Below are positions 62,719 through 64,000 of a stretch of 64,000 bases of DNA, in pieces. Numbering within the stretch: position 1 is the stretch's first letter; each line of letters starts with the position of its first letter. The notes beneath the pieces were generated by a model that was not told where the DNA came from, did not search any database, and saw only the letters and a program-made list of their open reading frames with translations. This stretch comes from Verrucomicrobiota bacterium (GTDB taxonomy: Bacteria > Verrucomicrobiota > Verrucomicrobiia > Opitutales > UBA953), in the NCBI GenBank assembly GCA_030830965.1, contig JAURLX010000021.1, forward strand, positions 1-64,000, given 5' to 3'. A program made the translations under genes and the position numbers.

Positions 62719-64000
62719 ATGGCACGCCTGCTCGCCGCCCTCGTCCTCTGCGCCGCCGCATCCTTCGGTTCGACGCGGCCGAACTTCGTGGTGGTGTTCA
62801 TCGACGACCTGGGCTGGGGCGACTTCGGATGCTTCGGCGGCAAGGATGCACGCACGCCCGAAGTCGACCGGCTGGCCGCCGAGGGCCGCCGGTTCACCCA
62901 GTTCTACGTCAATTCGCCGATCTGCTCGCCCTCGCGCTGCGCGCTGCTCACCGGACAGCATCCGCAGCGCTGGCGGATCACCTCCTACCTGAACAACCGG
63001 GCCGACAACGAGCGGCGCGGGCTGGCCCAATGGCTGGACCCGAAGGCGCCCTCGCTCGCGCGCACGCTCAAGGAGGCGGGCTACGCCACGGGCCAGTTCG
63101 GCAAATGGCATCTGGGCGGTCAACGCGACGTCGACGACGCGCCCGCGATCACGGCCTACGGTTACGACGCGTCGCTGACGAACTTCGAGGGCATGGGGCC
63201 GAAGCTGCTGCCGCTCACCCTCCGTCCGGGCGAGGAGAAGCCCGGACGCATCTGGGCCGACGCCGAAAGACTGGGCGGACCAGCGAAATGGATGCTCCGC
63301 TCCGAGATCACGTCCGGCTTCGTCGACGCGGCCTCGGCATTCATCGACCAGAGCACGACGGCAGGACGGCCTTTCTTCGTGACGGTCATGCCCGACGACG
63401 TCCACAGCCCGTTCTGGCCGCCGGTCACCGACTTCCGCGAAGGCAAACGCGGGCTCTACCTCGCGGTGCTCGAATCGATGGACCGTCAGCTGGGCCGTCT
63501 GTTCGCGAAGGTCCGCGCCGACGTCCGACTGCGCGACAACACCATCATCGTGCTTTGCTCGGACAACGGCCCGGAGCCGGGCGCAGGTTCGGCCGGACAG
63601 CTCCGCGGGCACAAGACCCAGATCTACGAGGGCGGGATCCGTTCACCGCTCGTGGCGTGGGCGCCCAGGCTGCTGCGGGGCGCACCCGGGGGCGAGGACA
63701 GCACCTCCATCATCGCCGCCTTTGACCTGGCCCCTTCGCTCGCCCGTCTGGCGGGCACGCGACACGAGGGCGCCGACGGCGAGGACGCTTCCGCCGCGCT
63801 GCTCGGGACCTCCGCCCACCGTCGCGCCAAGCCGCTCGTCTGGCGCCGCCCGCCCGATCGGAAGAACTGGCCCCCCGCCCTGCCCGAATCGCAGCCCGAC
63901 CTGGCCATCCGCGACGGGCGATGGAAGTTGCTCTGTGATTTCGACGGCTCCGGCGCCCGTCTCCACGACCTGGAGACGGATCCGAGTGAAAGCCGCGACT
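62719..64000 (+). CDS. Exported type I sulfatase, 3' truncated by window edge
   Basis: 427 residues are visible and the frame is still open at base 64000. The ATG at 62719 follows the previous stop by one base and gives a Sec signal (about 1-18). Catalytic features are IDDLGWGD (28-35), formylglycine motif CSPSR (69-73, Cys69), GKWHLGG and SDNGPEPG. The visible end (LHDLETDPSESRD) is the typical C-terminal part of a sulfatase, so only a few dozen residues are probably missing. Overlapping frames in the same stretch are shadows. Confidence 0.93.
   Translation, partial: MARLLAALVLCAAASFGSTRPNFVVVFIDDLGWGDFGCFGGKDARTPEVDRLAAEGRRFTQFYVNSPICSPSRCALLTGQHPQRWRITSYLNNRADNERRGLAQWLDPKAPSLARTLKEAGYATGQFGKWHLGGQRDVDDAPAITAYGYDASLTNFEGMGPKLLPLTLRPGEEKPGRIWADAERLGGPAKWMLRSEITSGFVDAASAFIDQSTTAGRPFFVTVMPDDVHSPFWPPVTDFREGKRGLYLAVLESMDRQLGRLFAKVRADVRLRDNTIIVLCSDNGPEPGAGSAGQLRGHKTQIYEGGIRSPLVAWAPRLLRGAPGGEDSTSIIAAFDLAPSLARLAGTRHEGADGEDASAALLGTSAHRRAKPLVWRRPPDRKNWPPALPESQPDLAIRDGRWKLLCDFDGSGARLHDLETDPSESRD

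Noticed and set aside
62829-63725. A 298-codon plus-strand frame near the right edge
   Set aside because: It is out of frame with the sulfatase that starts at 62719 and runs off the window; its sequence is Arg/Ala-rich without motifs.

Overview
The window is GC-rich bacterial DNA carrying a dense catabolic island of the kind found in the PVC superphylum (Verrucomicrobiota/Planctomycetota). The diagnostic content is four adjacent pairs of a PSCyt1/DUF1549/DUF1553 ('PSD1') cytochrome-like protein with a DUF1501 protein, and twelve exported type I sulfatases. I favour a verrucomicrobial host, because most genes are close-packed and co-oriented and begin with very short 'MRxLLxLL' signal peptides, but I cannot prove this from the window. 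There are no rRNA, tRNA, CRISPR, transposase, integrase or regulator genes.

Layout. From 1 to 8490 there are two PSD1/DUF1501 pairs; the first is cut by the left edge. From 8509 to 24357 there are six sulfatases interleaved with two esterases, two jelly-roll-type lipoproteins and an FAD-dependent oxidoreductase. From 24527 to 29130 lies a third PSD1/DUF1501 pair. From 29220 to 34024 come a double BNR-propeller sialidase-like protein, a propeller lipoprotein and an FG-GAP/VCBS protein. From 34032 to 49399 there are five more sulfatases with SGNH and acetylxylan-esterase-like hydrolases, an SGNH-DUF1080 fusion, a TauE/SafE sulfite/sulfonate exporter, an SMP-30-like propeller, a DUF1080 protein and a cytochrome P450. 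A second FAD oxidoreductase (49431-51497) converges on the only minus-strand gene, an alpha/beta hydrolase lipoprotein (51505-52569). From 52720 to 57164 is the fourth PSD1/DUF1501 pair. The end of the window holds a fused membrane/spermidine-synthase-like protein, a DUF1080 protein, a DUF6797-type propeller with a C-terminal cytochrome c, and a twelfth sulfatase cut by the right edge.

How the genes may work together (inference). Nearly every product carries a Sec, Tat or lipoprotein export signal, so the island encodes an envelope machine that removes sulfate, acetyl and possibly methyl groups from a sulfated, esterified polysaccharide (algal fucan or galactan, or a glycosaminoglycan). No classical polysaccharide lyase and no recognisable endo-acting glycoside hydrolase is present. 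Instead there are three DUF1080 ('3-keto-disaccharide hydrolase') modules, two FAD oxidoreductases and several c-type heme proteins. That suggests an oxidative route of glycosidic-bond cleavage feeding electrons to cytochromes. TauE/SafE could dispose of liberated inorganic sulfur. The sulfatase-maturing enzyme, outer-membrane importer and regulators must lie elsewhere.

Start sites. Most genes start within a few bases of, or overlap, the previous stop, and the base before the start codon is C in most cases. Recognisable Shine-Dalgarno sequences are rare. The starts below were chosen from signal peptides and stop/start overlaps.
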